From: Polytrichum commune
Lineage: Eukaryota; Streptophyta; Polytrichopsida; Polytrichales; Polytrichaceae
Direction of reading: 5' to 3'
Assembly (NCBI GenBank): GCA_950295325.1
Contig: OX485809.1
Coordinates: 28,458,001-28,522,000, forward strand
Length of the DNA: 64,000 bases
Position 1 is the first letter of the stretch. Every line of letters begins with the position of its first letter. Positions 9,700 to 20,689 of the stretch are shown in pieces. Below the pieces are notes generated by a model. The model searched no databases and was not told the origin of the DNA. It saw only the letters and a list, made by a program, of their open reading frames with translations. The position numbers and the translations under genes were made by a program.

Positions 9700-12600
9700 A
9701 TGTGGAACTCTCATGAAAGTGTGTATGATATCATCAAGCCCCCGGGGGCATTCAAGCCGAGGACGCCACCCCCTACCGCCAAAGAAGTGGTGTGTTTTCC
9801 TGTCGTCTCCACAACATCTCCTTGAATTGTGCAATGCCAAGATCTGCAATTACCTAATAATTACTGAACAAAACAGAAGAGTCTTCGTAACATCCAAACC
9901 ATTGTCTCTTGATAATGGAGAGTAGCGATAATTTGAAGAGCCACAGTATCTCTCCAAAATTGCAATATCAATCTAATTTGTTCGTGAGCAGCACAGAAAT
10001 CAATACAGTGTTGTAATTTCATTTGTCTGACCTAATAATGACAAGCTGAGGATCTTTATCCCTCAAAATTGGTACCATCAATCTAACCTTGTCTTGTGCA
10101 GCACAGCAAGCAATATAGTGTCATTTTCTCATTTGTTTGCAATGACCTAATAATGACAAACTGAGGATCTTTATCTCTCCAAATTTGCAACATCAATCTA
10201 ATCTGTTCTTGCGCACCACAAACAGAAATACAGTGTCGTGATCCTCATGTGTCCTGAAATGCAATGTAACATCAGACAGAGGGGACACTTATCAGCTATT
10301 TATTGATGCAAGTTACAGAAGGTACGCATACTAAGTGCGTGGCGGGTTGATGTGGGAGATGGGCACAGCGGGACCGAAAGGTGGCCAAAATCCTCATCAG
10401 GTTGAAGCTTATGCTAAAGCAGAAGCTGGCGGCCACTTTTGGGTACCTTCCTGGCTCCCTCAAGCCCTGTGCGAGCAAATTTCTCAAGAAACACTCCAAG
10501 GAACCAACCATTGTATACAGTAAGTTATTCATTCAGAATCAAACCAGTTTAGTATTGCAGATGTTGCTGTGATTCTTGTGTGAGTTCAGCAAAACAAAGT
10601 AGTTGTTTTACAGCTGCAGGCAGTTTGGTTGGATAGTCGCTTTTGAAAGCTCATCCCGCTTCAGAGCTCACCAAGAGATCGAAATTAGATGTGATCTTCC
10701 ATATAGATCAGATTTGTGCCTAGCATAGTTTTCTCAAAGTCCTGCTCTGTAATTTTTGGCTATGTCATTAGGTTTTTGAATTTTCCATGTCCAACTGGAG
10801 AAGAAAAATGTTGAGAGAATCTGGGGTCTGTTGCTTTGTGCAGATCAGCAGAGATGCTCAACACATATGGCGTTGAAGCCTCCAATCCCTTGCGATCGAC
10901 CGGTACTATTGCCATCCTTTCTTTGTGAATAGTAAGCCCATTTTCTATGTAAATCATGTGCACTTAATATGAAGATTAAAGTTAGCTACCTAATTTCGTA
11001 AAAGATTTAAAGAACAAGTTAGAAGGGATTGGCAGTCCTATCCCCATTGAAATTCTCAAATTGTGGGTTTCAACACGTCAACCAGAGATTTGTTAATTTT
11101 TTCAGGCAATTTCAGCTGGAGGTTAAGTGCTTTGTTGCACAACATGTATGATGCTCACCAAATTCCAATAGTATATCCACTCAGCTAACAGTACACTTTA
11201 TGATGGCCAGAAGTTGACCAGACAAGAATGTCTTGGGAGGTTGCATGCTTGGTTGCTAGCAAGTCACCATGATTGATTTTCAATAGAGCAATAAAATTTA
11301 GTGTTGTTAGTTGTGAGAACCTTAATGCATTCATGGGTGGAAACGTTCCAAGTGATCCCAAGTGAGAGCAATCATTCCTTAAAGCAGCAATCTTAGAATT
11401 GAATTGGGACATGCATCATAATTCAAAAATATGTTGTTAATCAGGGATTTTACGGTGGGTGTGCAGAAGCACGGAATGAGATCACGAGAGAACTGGATAA
11501 CAAGGAATGCGGTGGAGGTGATCAAGTCCAGTAAACACATGACCCTCTACACCTTGACCTTATAAATATTTTAGCTCCTCTGTTTCTCAGCAGAGCATAC
11601 AGAGTGTGCTTTCCAAATGGTGGGCTCATTGGCACTTGTGTCCTTCAGCATCTCTGATCATGTAGGACCAGGCATATTCATATCTTAAGAATTGCAAGGG
11701 TTCAATCTCAATCTCAATGTTCAAACATCAACGGCAATGTTGACTCCGCATATCTTGAGAATTGTAAGGGTTCACTATGCATCTCTATGTTCAAACATCA
11801 GCGGCAACATTGTTGATGCTCATGGTCTGTTCATTCGAATTGCAAGGCTTCAATTTGCATCTCAATGTCCAAACGTCAGCAGCATTGTTGACTATGCATA
11901 TCTTGAGAATTGCAAGGGTTCAATATGCATGTTCTCAATGTTCAAACAGCAGCGGCAATATTGTTGACGCTGATGGTTTGTTTGACTGATGAGAAATGGT
12001 GTCCACAACCACCAAAACTTCCAAAGTAATCAATTAACTCTGTTCCAGAGTGCACCTGCTCACTGGTGCTTGGATGAGGGGTTCGCAGACCCCAACAAAG
12101 CAGGGTGTCCAAAGAAGAAGAGGAAATACGTTACGAAGAAGAATTACGGTAAGGTGCCAGCGTACTTGGCGAATCGGATTGCTAGTGCAGCTAAGAAGAA
12201 GAAAAGAGAGAGTCCTGAAGAGATGGCTAAGTGCACGCATGAGGGAACCCGAAAGTATGATTCTGTACACTCAATTTTTACTACCACACATTCTTGGAGC
12301 ATTTTCTCACAAACAATCCTTAACGGAAATTGATGATTTTGTGTCCTCAAGTCACAGTTCTGCTCTTACCTCAAGCCATCATTAGGCAACCTCCTATTAA
12401 TCCAGTTCAAATTTGTTTCTGGCGATGCATGTATAGTGATTTACTTTGGATTCCTCAATTAAATTACCATACCCTGTGGATAGCTCTTTAAATGCATACT
12501 TGAGGGAGCAATAAGGATCAAGTATATGCAAGAATATGACCAAGGCACTTGCAGGCTGGAGGATGCGGAGAAGCAGGCAATGGTAGAGAAGCTGAAGTTG

Positions 12601-13046
12601 AAGTGGGCAGACACAAATGCCAAGTACCAGGCCCTGCCCTTTGTGCTGGATACTGGATCCTCTGTGAAACGCAAAGAAATGTATGCGACTCTTCCTTCTC
12701 CTTATACTATTTGCCATAGAGGATAGATTTTACATGCGTTACATGATATTTACTTGGTATCTTTTGGGAGTGGGAGCGATTACTTTCCATGTGCATCCTT
12801 CGTGAAAGTGAAAATAGAATGCCATAGAATTGCACATTCTTAAGAATCAAGGAATCAGTGGTTTAAGCCCTGTGCAAAGTAGAAGCATTGTGACTTGTAA
12901 GACATCTCGGATTGTGATTGTTGTACAGGTTTGAGAGGAACCTGACACAGCTGGAGAAAGATGTTACTCTTCTGTCACGCAAGGTTATCTTGGTGTCTGA
13001 TTCAGCCCCTCCTAAAGTCAAGAAAGAGAGCCGCGAAGGACATTAA
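9700..13046 (+). CDS. ENKUR: Enkurin-like axonemal protein, about 260 residues, six exons recognised
   Basis: Enkurin is a calmodulin-binding microtubule-inner protein of motile cilia and sperm flagella. Proposed exons: 9700-9786, 10369-10519, 10844-10902 (or to 10931), 12049-12230, 12516-12680, 12929-13046. The start MWNSHESVYDIIKPP resembles the animal N-terminus. Exon 2 ends in FLKKHSKEP, a hallmark of the family. Exon 3 gives LKPPIPCDRP. Exons 4-6 give the C-terminal enkurin domain: KKNYGKVPAYLANR, EDAEKQAMVEKLKLKW, KYQALPFVLDTGSSVKRKE and LTQLEKDVTLLSRKVI. Junctions 4/5 and 5/6 keep frame by splitting a Lys and a Met codon. The total length matches animal enkurin (about 256). The C-terminal three exons are secure. 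Exon 1, the start of exon 2 and the end of exon 3 are less sure, and a further small exon between 10.93 and 12.05 kb cannot be excluded. Confidence 0.85.
9947..10262. repeat. Tandem repeat, three units of about 110-115 bp, in enkurin intron 1
   Basis: Units start at about 9947, 10057 and 10172. Each carries TATCTCTCCAAAATTGCAA, then CATCAATCTAATCTGTTC, then GCAGCACAG, then AATACAGTGTCGT, then the block GACCTAATAATGACAA and CTGAGGATCTT (missing from the third). The array fills much of the first intron. Confidence 0.85.
11689..11985. repeat. Tandem repeat, four units with alternating 70 and 78 bp lengths, in an enkurin intron
   Basis: Units begin with GAATTGCAAGGGTTCAAT at 11689, 11759, 11837 and 11907, so the true period is a 148 bp dimer repeated twice. 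Every unit holds CTCAATGTTCAAACATCAGC; units 2 and 4 end in a longer TTGTTGATGCTCATGGT-type tail. It ends 60 bp before the splice acceptor of exon 4. Confidence 0.85.
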
Positions 13047-13679
13047 AGCGTCGTTTCTGTAAAATCTCTGTAGCACAAACTGCCAATTATATTGCTACAT
13101 TGTAGTCAGGCCTCATACTTCCTGGTTGAAAAATGAGTGAAAACATGTATCACACAGATAGTTCTTTGATATGTGGAGTCCTGTAATCTGGTTTGGTGTC
13201 AACCACTCATACTGAATCCACCAGAGAGATCATGTGTAACTCTGAAACAGTTTGTTCCTGTTCAAAGTGCATCTTAGGTTAACACTGTTTCTAAATCTTA
13301 AAATTGCACAGGAAGACTCAAGGTTCCGTTCAGACATCAGATTCACTAACTTAATATTAAAAATTTGCAGTAGATATACCTATAACACTTAACCTACCCT
13401 CTTTCGGAACAGTCCAATTACACTTGATGGGTTTTGTAGTGTGTCAACAGATTGAGCATTGTTTGTGAATCTTGAATTGTTAACTTTCTTTTTGTATCAA
13501 TTTTTGATAAGAGCTGGTTGAACATAAATTAAATAGAAACATGTACAGAAATATAGAACTTGCATCCAGCATCTTTTAAAGGGAAAAATGTCCAGAGTTT
13601 ATTTTTCCTGTTTCTGATGGGCTTGAATTGTCAAGGGGGCAGTGTACAGCTCACCTATTACTTACACAATTGCAGTTAT

Positions 13680-13995
13680 GATTATGTCGACTAATGCACC
13701 ATTTATGGTATTTCGTGTCATATACACTGTCTTTGGTATTTAGTGCACACTATTTGTGAAGGGCCTAAACTAGATGCCTAGAGGTGTCAAAGTGTCATTG
13801 CCGCTAATTGTCAACATGATACTATTGGTCAAACTAACTCTTGAAGCGAAAAAATATACACATTCTAACATTTAGCATAGCACTTTGAGATGCTTGAGAT
13901 GATGGTTTTGTCTTTTAGTATGCAAGTGAAAGATATTATTACTAAATGGCTTGTGTCATGTGTTACATTTCAATATGCAAGAGGAAGATATGCTT
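13680..13995 (+). repeat. Dispersed repeat, copy shared in inverse orientation with 34900-35150
   Basis: The block GGTATTTAGTG through TTTGTGAAGGGCCTAAACT and AGATGCC is shared with the reverse complement of 35090-35160; the similarity continues to ATATGCAAGAGGAAGA on both sides. No coding content was seen. Class unknown. Confidence 0.65.
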
Positions 13996-14288
13996 GAGCG
14001 TACTAATGCCAAGTGTCATTTTGTGTGCACTTTTTATTAAGTTGTAGACCATTGTGTGACATAGCCGTACACCTCATAACATTATTGAACATACTCATGC
14101 CAGGATATTAGTAAATGCACTTGCACGCCAAGCGTCATGATGTGATACTAATGGTGAAGTTGTTGATCATTAGTGGAACCTAGGCTACGTCTCAATGTAG
14201 GGTAAGTGACACTATTATGCAAATGACAATAAATAACACCTTAAATGGTGTACTTACCTCCTGATTGTAAGTAATTAATTACATCTGG

Positions 14289-14546
14289 TCAATCAAGAGC
14301 TTGGCAGACTGTACTAAAGGCCGCATGTTCCAGGATTCCATGCCATTCTCTGGCAGGCTCGGACACCAAGGCAGTCAGCTCCTCCACCCTGGATTTACAC
14401 AGTGACACTCCTCCAGATGATGCATCCATACATGCTACACTACCAGAGTGTTCCTGACAACCTAGTGTTGACAGATTAGAGTTTGCTTCACAAAGTTGGA
14501 CAGCATCCAATTTGCCAGGCTCATGTTCTGCCCCTTCACGAGTCAC
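14289..14546 (-). other. 85-codon ORF of higher G/C content, possible exon or gene relic
   Basis: The frame encodes an acidic peptide (MTREGAEHEPGKLDAVQL at the start; RVEELTALVSEPAREW later) with a composition unlike the noncoding DNA around it. I do not recognise it and found no neighbouring exon with matching splice sites. It may be an exon of a decayed gene or chance. Confidence 0.2.
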
Positions 14547-15354
14547 AATCTGTTCGGTCTGATACCGTATAGTACTTTAGCAAATAATTAGTCTTGTTCA
14601 TATGGCATTCAACTCTTGCATTGCTTGAATCCCACTGAAATTTCACATTGAAAAGTGTGCCTGGAAGTGCCTTGTGGTATTAGTTAGTCTGTATCGTCAT
14701 CCTTTGTTGTTAGATTTTCAATGAAGGACCAGTAAGTGTATTTCTCAGGCATGCTTATGTTGTTAGAAAATCATGTGAAAGGGATGGGAAAGAGATATAA
14801 GGTAAGAATGTGGGAGTGTATGCTTCATGATAAGTTCAATGCTCTATGAGGGGAAGCTGCTCCTCTCATGTTATCAAATTTCAGGAGCATCATGAAGGCA
14901 CTCTGAATATCTAAAATCTGATCTCTCATCCAAGAGCAGAAAGGATATGAAAACTCGTAACAAATTTTCACCCACAGGGGCACAACATCATTAATAATTC
15001 ACACAAATTATGTTCATGAGTTGATCAATTATGACCGATAACCAACTCAAGTAGGTGAATGACTTGCCAGTCTTGTTGCTCGTCATCCCCTCTCCTCTCG
15101 CTGGTTTTGTAGTTCATACTTTCATATCTCATGATGTTGCACTGGGATGATCTCTATTCTGTCAAGAAATAATTGTTTCCCCTTCAAATGTTGCTATGTG
15201 TCATCCTATGTTGGTTGAGACCCACTTGAATCCCATGTGAAAAAATACATTCCAACACTACCTAGTATCAATGACATAGGGTGCCCTCTATAGTAAAGCG
15301 AGAGCAAAAACCAATTGAGTTGTCAAAACTAAGTGACTCAAACCCATGATAGGG

Positions 15355-15510
15355 AGCTTTTCCTTTTTTTCCTTTTTTTTTGGGAGACAGTAGGCCGACA
15401 AGCTAGCGCCAAAGCACAGGAGGTAGTTGAACACCTGGCAAGTTTTCCATCAAGTAGAAAGGAGATTTCATAGCCGGGAATCGAACCACCAACCTCTTCC
15501 TTGGAAAGGG
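15355..15510 (-). mobile_element. tRNA-headed SINE, family B
   Basis: On the minus strand it reads GGTTGGTGGTTCGATTCCCGG, which contains a pol III B box, followed by TGAAATCTCC, TTTCTACTTGATGGAAAA and an oligo-T/A end. The same order occurs on the plus strand near 26767-26820. It abuts the left end of the foldback element. Confidence 0.6.
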
Positions 15511-16787
15511 GGCTCTCTAAATACCCCCGATGAGCGTTGCACTCATCAGGGTGGCGGGCAGGGGCAACACCAAAAAAGACAAAGCCTCGGTCCCCCGACC
15601 CTGGCCTGACCTTGGCATGCCCCAACCCTGACGTGACCTTTACATTCTTGAAGGCCGCTTGTCCATATAACCCATACTGAGTGCACTTCATCTTCAAGGT
15701 CCAAATACCAATATATATGTTCACTTCCATTGAGTAAATAAGCAATTGATTGAGATTTCCTTTTCGAAGTGAAACCGTCAATAAAGCATGTAATTAACTT
15801 GGAGGTCAAAAACATTACAAAACCCTCATTAGCACTGAGGTTATAATTTTTATGACTTACCATTGAAAGGGTATTTGTCATTCTAAAATGGAACTCAAAT
15901 TAGTGTTTTTATTTTTAGTAGTTTATTTTATCATATTTTAGTTAATACCTTCTACTTTCACAAAGTATTCATACACACTCAAACTAATTAAGTGTGATTA
16001 AACATAATTAAGTCTAAATCATCCTAATTAATAAATATTAAGCCCAATTAAATCAGAAAGTATGCTTATCAAATTTAATAAGCCTAATTAATTATAAAAT
16101 TCACTTAATCATGATTTAATTCAGATATGAGGAATGATGTGCTTAATTACACTTGTTTAGGCTACATTACGCAAAATTAGGCTGAATGCACTTACTTGCA
16201 CTTAATCATGCTTAATTAGTTCTGATGTGTATGAATACTTGTAGAAACCTAGGCCTTAAGCTGAATTACCTTCTGGTACAGTTATTTAGACTTAATTACA
16301 TTTAATCACGCTTAATTAGGTTGAATGTGTATGAATACTTTGTGAAAGTAGAAGTTATTAACTAAACTACTACAAAATAAACATACTAACATAAAACACT
16401 AATTTTAGTTCCATTTTAGAATGACAAAGACCCTTTCATTGGTAAGCCACAGAAATTATAACGTCGGTGCTAATTTGGGTTTTGTAATGTTTTCGACTTC
16501 CAGGTTAATTACATGCTTTATTGACGGTTTCACTTCAAAAAGGAAATCTTAATCAATTGCTTATCTACTCAACGGAAGTGAACATATAGATAGATAGATA
16601 GATAGATAGATAGGATTTTGGACCTTGAAAATGAAGCGCACTCAATATGGGTCATATGGACAAGCAGCCTTCAAGAATGCAAGAGTCAGGCCAAGGTCAA
16701 GGGACCGAAGCTCTGGCCTTTTTCAATGCTGCCCCTGCCCGCCGCCCTGACAAGTGCAATGCTCGTTGGGGGTATTTAGAGAGCTCC
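15508..16787. mobile_element. Foldback element, 1.28 kb nearly palindromic
   Basis: The left half from 15512 (GCTCTCTAAATACCCCC) to about 16040 is matched in reverse complement by the right half from about 16260 to 16785 (GGGGGTATTTAGAGAGC). Matching blocks include the CCTTCAAGAATG / CATTCTTGAAGG pair, AAGCAATTGATT, TAATTACATGCTTTATTGACGG and TTCCATTTTAGAATGACAAA. Arms are over 500 bp with a loop of about 200 bp. There is no transposase. The outer arm sequence recurs at 24717-25100 and 31375-31727. I could not define a target-site duplication. Confidence 0.85.
16586..16613. repeat. (GATA)n microsatellite
   Basis: About seven GATA units lie inside the right arm of the foldback element at the point where the left arm has ATATATAT. 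Confidence 0.9.
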
Positions 16788-16799
16788 CCATGAAAGCAT

Positions 16800-19362
16800 C
16801 AAGTCTAACTTATGTTGATCCCTTACAGCCCCCAAGCCTATCTACCCAGAGTGCCGGGAAGAATTGATGAAACCGATTCCTCCATGAATTTGCACAATCT
16901 CGCAGTTGTGTCAGTACATATTTGCCCCGTGATTGTCAGGGCACTTTTATGTTACTAGAATATTTAAGCCTGGGTGTGACTTTACTGTAAGAATCGAGAG
17001 AACCAGGAGGACCACCGCAAGCAAGCAGAGCCTGGAGCCCCCCTGTAATTTAATTAATTAGGTCATCTCTGAAAGCAGGTTCACAACCCTAGGAAGCAAA
17101 GCAAATGTGACATCTAGCCAGCCAGCCAGCCATGCCAGTACCCTGCCACATCCTTACAGAAAACCAACATATATAGTGTGTATATATATGCATGAAGCAA
17201 GCTCCACGAGGAAAAGCTTACACACATGCATGCAAGAGTTTGGGTCTGCGTTGACCCTGTCCAAATTCCGTGTGTGTGTGCTTCTGGTTAGTTTCATATA
17301 TGGCATCAGCATATGTCTTTTGTGTGTGTCTTTACAGCTTTAATTGTACCTGGCTTACCAACGGGCGTGAAGGAAGCAGGCAGGCTAGCTAGCTGTAGTA
17401 CTGCTTTGTCTCACATTCTAGGTTTCTGCGAATCTATTGAGCGAGCTCCAAATTGACTGTCTATAAGTATACCCCACCAGAATGACAAACTGATCATAAC
17501 TTCAGGGAAGCGATTGATTATAGCTAGGCTCATGAGTCCGTCTGGCCCCAGTGCTGCATGCCCTGCACGGCCATCACTTATGACATAATATGCAACGTGT
17601 GTGCGTGTTATCCGGTTCATTTTTCATGCTCTCCTACACCTGCCCATAAGACTTACACAACGAAACTTGTGCTACATTAGCAAATCTATGATGAAGCATG
17701 AGAGGGAGAAAGAAACAAAGATAGAAACAAAAGACGGATTGAAAATCGGACCTTTCTTGTTTTAGTTATGATTATTGGAAGTGCATGTTTGTTGATTCCT
17801 TCATTGAATATATAGGTCTTCCCACTCGTGTTCACTAACTTATTTAATGTAGAGTAGTTAATCGAACTTGAGGTTGTGGTCCAATTCTTTTCAAACATGT
17901 GCCTTTATGAAACCCAAAAGAAAGAAGTGGGAACCAAGGTTACCTATGGTGTTAACTAAATAACAAGTTTGCATACCTTAATCACAAAGATTTTGGTTTA
18001 TGGCATCTACATACCATAGGGGGATGTGGTAAGAACCAACCCTTCCCAAGTTGTTGATTTGTTCGAATTTTGTCTCTCTATACTATATCAGGGTCTTTAA
18101 TCCTCGTGTAGGGTCAACTTAGCTCAAAATACAACTATCCAAGTTATTAACAATGTATATTTTTTCAAACCTCCCCCATGGTGCACCTTGCACACCCAGT
18201 ATTGTGGGCTAAACATTAGCATGGGTGAAAAATACCGTGGCCTACTGGATTCTAAATGTAGGCTAAATATTAAGCTAGCTTATAAATTAGGTATGAATGA
18301 CTACTTTTCAAATGAAAAATCATAAAATCACATATGTATGTATATATGTATGTAATGTCATATTATTAGTTTTGAACATATGGTATCATGGGTTCCAAAA
18401 TAGCTTGGGTTCAAAAACATTCATTGGCCAAAATTATCATGGTTTGTCAAGGTTACAATGAGCCACAACGATAGGTGAAAGGTGTACATTGGTCTATACA
18501 ATTAAATGGACTCTTTTTTACTACATGCTCATTTTTTTTTTTAAACCATTTAGGTCCATAATCAACATGATTGGGGGCAAGGGGAAGGGGGTGGGACTTA
18601 TGTGACCATTTGAAACAAAAGATAATTTCTCACTTTGGTTTTGAATATGAAATTTATAAGGAAAGCGGCTATGTGAATTGAATTTGCTAATTTTCTTGTA
18701 CTAATCATGTTGTGATTTAATATTAATTTAAATTCGCCATAGTCTTTGTGCAAATAATGAAGATGCTTAGTAGACAATAAAATAGATTAGATAGTAGATG
18801 ACAATCATTTTGAAGTAAACTAGTAGGGCTATAGTATGATCAATAGTAATTTCAAGAGGTTGTAACTACCAGCAACCTCCAAAGGATTAAGTAGGCCATA
18901 GTTATATGTGTTTTTGCTCACTTATGAGTCCAATTAGAGAAAGTAGAGCATGGATGAAATAGATTAAGTGAGTGTGAGAGTCCAGTGATTGGAATAAATA
19001 GCATGTAAAGAGGAGTCACTAAGCAAAGCATAAGAAATAAAAATGTTGAAGCTTGATGAATAAAGAAACATGGTGGAAGGAGAGAGGAGGAAGCTAAGAA
19101 CTACTTGATACATGTAGAGTCTATAATTGAGGCCTCTCATAGGGTGGCCACACCTAGGCGGCAGCCAACCAAGCCACTAGGTGCTAGGCTAGGCCAGAGC
19201 GTTGGCATGTTGGCTGCAACCCCCCTATAGCCATCCAACATGGGTCCCTGCTTGGTGCGGCCAGCCGGGCAAGTTTAGGGTTGGCCGGGCCCCCATTACT
19301 TTTTTTCACTGAATTTTTTCAAGATGTTGAATTTTTTTGGTTCAGGCAACATCATTATCATG
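16800..19362. other. Intergenic A/T-rich DNA; no gene or named repeat recognised
   Basis: No ORF of interest was seen. There are short simple tracts such as CCAGCCAGCCAGCCA at 17115 and TGTATGTATATATGTATG near 18340. A G/C-rich patch at 19140-19290 precedes the SINE. Confidence 0.5.
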
Positions 19363-19375
19363 TCAGGCAATGGCA

Positions 19376-19741
19376 AAGGCACCACGGGCCTTGGCTTGGT
19401 GGTTAGGGCTCATGGCCCCCAATGAGGAGGTTGTGGGTTCTATTCCCCATGCCGGCGTGGTGCTCACCACCTTAGTCCACCCAACTATGGTGGGGGGTCC
19501 TTGGACCTTGTTGTATGGGTACCTCAAAGCCCTTTGGGGGGATACCATGTCCGGTATCTTCAAGGCACTAGTGGCTAGCTAGGAACTAGTATAGTGTGTC
19601 ACTATAGTGTCCATCCTCGAAAGGGGAGAGTAGTATTGTCCCAATGTCCCCTTGTCCAGTGGGCATCGGGTCATTGGCATTACGAACGGACACTTCATTC
19701 ACGCCGGCCCCTTGCTAAAAAGGGACCGGAGTTTCTATCTA
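19376..19741 (+). mobile_element. Full-length tRNA-headed SINE, family A, with 13 bp target-site duplication
   Basis: The head reads TTGGCTTGGTGGTTAGGGC (A-box-like) and GTGGGTTCTATTCCCC (B-box-like, one mismatch). The 366 bp body ends in CGGAGTTTCTATCTATC, a short CTAT-repeat tail. It is flanked by the perfect direct repeat TCAGGCAATGGCA at 19363-19375 and 19742-19754. Pieces of the same 3' end occur at 31779-31925 (minus) and 34289-34332 (plus). SINEs are copied by LINE machinery; which LINE serves this one is unknown. Confidence 0.85.
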
Positions 19742-20376
19742 TCAGGCAATGGCATCAATCCATGTTGGCAACTCTCTTTTTAGCATTTGGATGGCTATGT
19801 GCCACACCAAGGTAGTTGGACCAGCTACTCCCCAAGCCGCCACCGCCGCCGCCAGGTGGCTGGGCTTGGCCACCCTAGTGTGGCGAGGGTATTAACAACC
19901 AATAGTCATGTGCATGATTCTCGAGTCAAACCCGGAATATTTGGAAGTCAACGCACGTCTAAAGAGCAATTTGGTGTAACAACATAGTAGCGCCAAAACC
20001 ACAATTGATTGAGAAATAACAAGGTTGAAGAACATTGTGTACTTGTGAGAGAATATAGCATGTGAGAGGTCGAGAGAATGATCCGAGAGGCAGAATACAG
20101 CCAGGGAGTTGTGAGAGAACTGTGGAGCAAACCAAAAGAGAGAAGACAAAGTGAACCGCGAAGGTGAGGAACTCCGTTGAAGGAACCACCACATATATAT
20201 GTTAGGAAGTTGTTGCAGGACATAATGGTTATAATGAATAAGATACGTTGGGGAGGGACGTGACAGATGGTTGAGTAAGATAAATGATGATATATGGTTG
20301 GCATAGAGTCTAATTGATTAAGAGCATACCTTGATTCGATCACAAATATGAGTTCCTAATACTTTGTATTACTCTC

Positions 20377-20584
20377 ATACGGGGGTCACAACAGAGGTCC
20401 AGCTGGCCACCAGCCAACCCGGCCGGTGCGGGGTCCCCCCGGAATGTGTGCCGCCCATCCAGCAAGGATGGGACAAGCTCCCATCCAACATCAGTTGGTT
20501 GGATGCAGATCTCCACTCTGCATTGGCCCTGTACCGGCCGGGCTCGTTGGGGGCCGGTTGGACCCCCTGGTGTGGCCCCCGTAT
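20377..20584. mobile_element. Short G/C-rich inverted-terminal-repeat element, 208 bp
   Basis: It begins ATACGGGGGTCACA and ends TGTGGCCCCCGTAT, near-perfect inverse complements of each other, and the interior is also partly palindromic. A related G/C-rich stretch lies at 36795-36919. No clear target duplication was found. Confidence 0.6.
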
Positions 20585-20689
20585 CAACCTTAATGATGGT
20601 ATATACGTACATTGTATAAGTATGGCGGCACATGCTAGGGATCCGTGGTGTCTACGAAAATTCATCCATTGCGAAGGTGAAAACATAGT

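Larger units (their letters stand above)
13047..15350. other. Region downstream of enkurin; no further gene recognised
   Basis: The first few hundred bases are presumably the enkurin 3' untranslated region. The rest is A/T-rich with an old repeat copy (13680-13995) and one more G/C-rich island at 14289-14546. Confidence 0.5.

Noticed and set aside
9507..9849. Minus-strand ORFs overlapping enkurin exon 1
   Set aside because: No recognisable motif, and the plus-strand reading matches the enkurin N-terminus.
11185..11412. Extra enkurin exon near 11.3 kb (plus strand, reading KFSVVSCENLNAF)
   Set aside because: Slight resemblance to the middle of enkurin, but splice phases do not fit exon 4.
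15470..15500. tRNA gene on the minus strand
   Set aside because: Only the T-arm-like B box is present; the rest matches a SINE copy at 26.8 kb.
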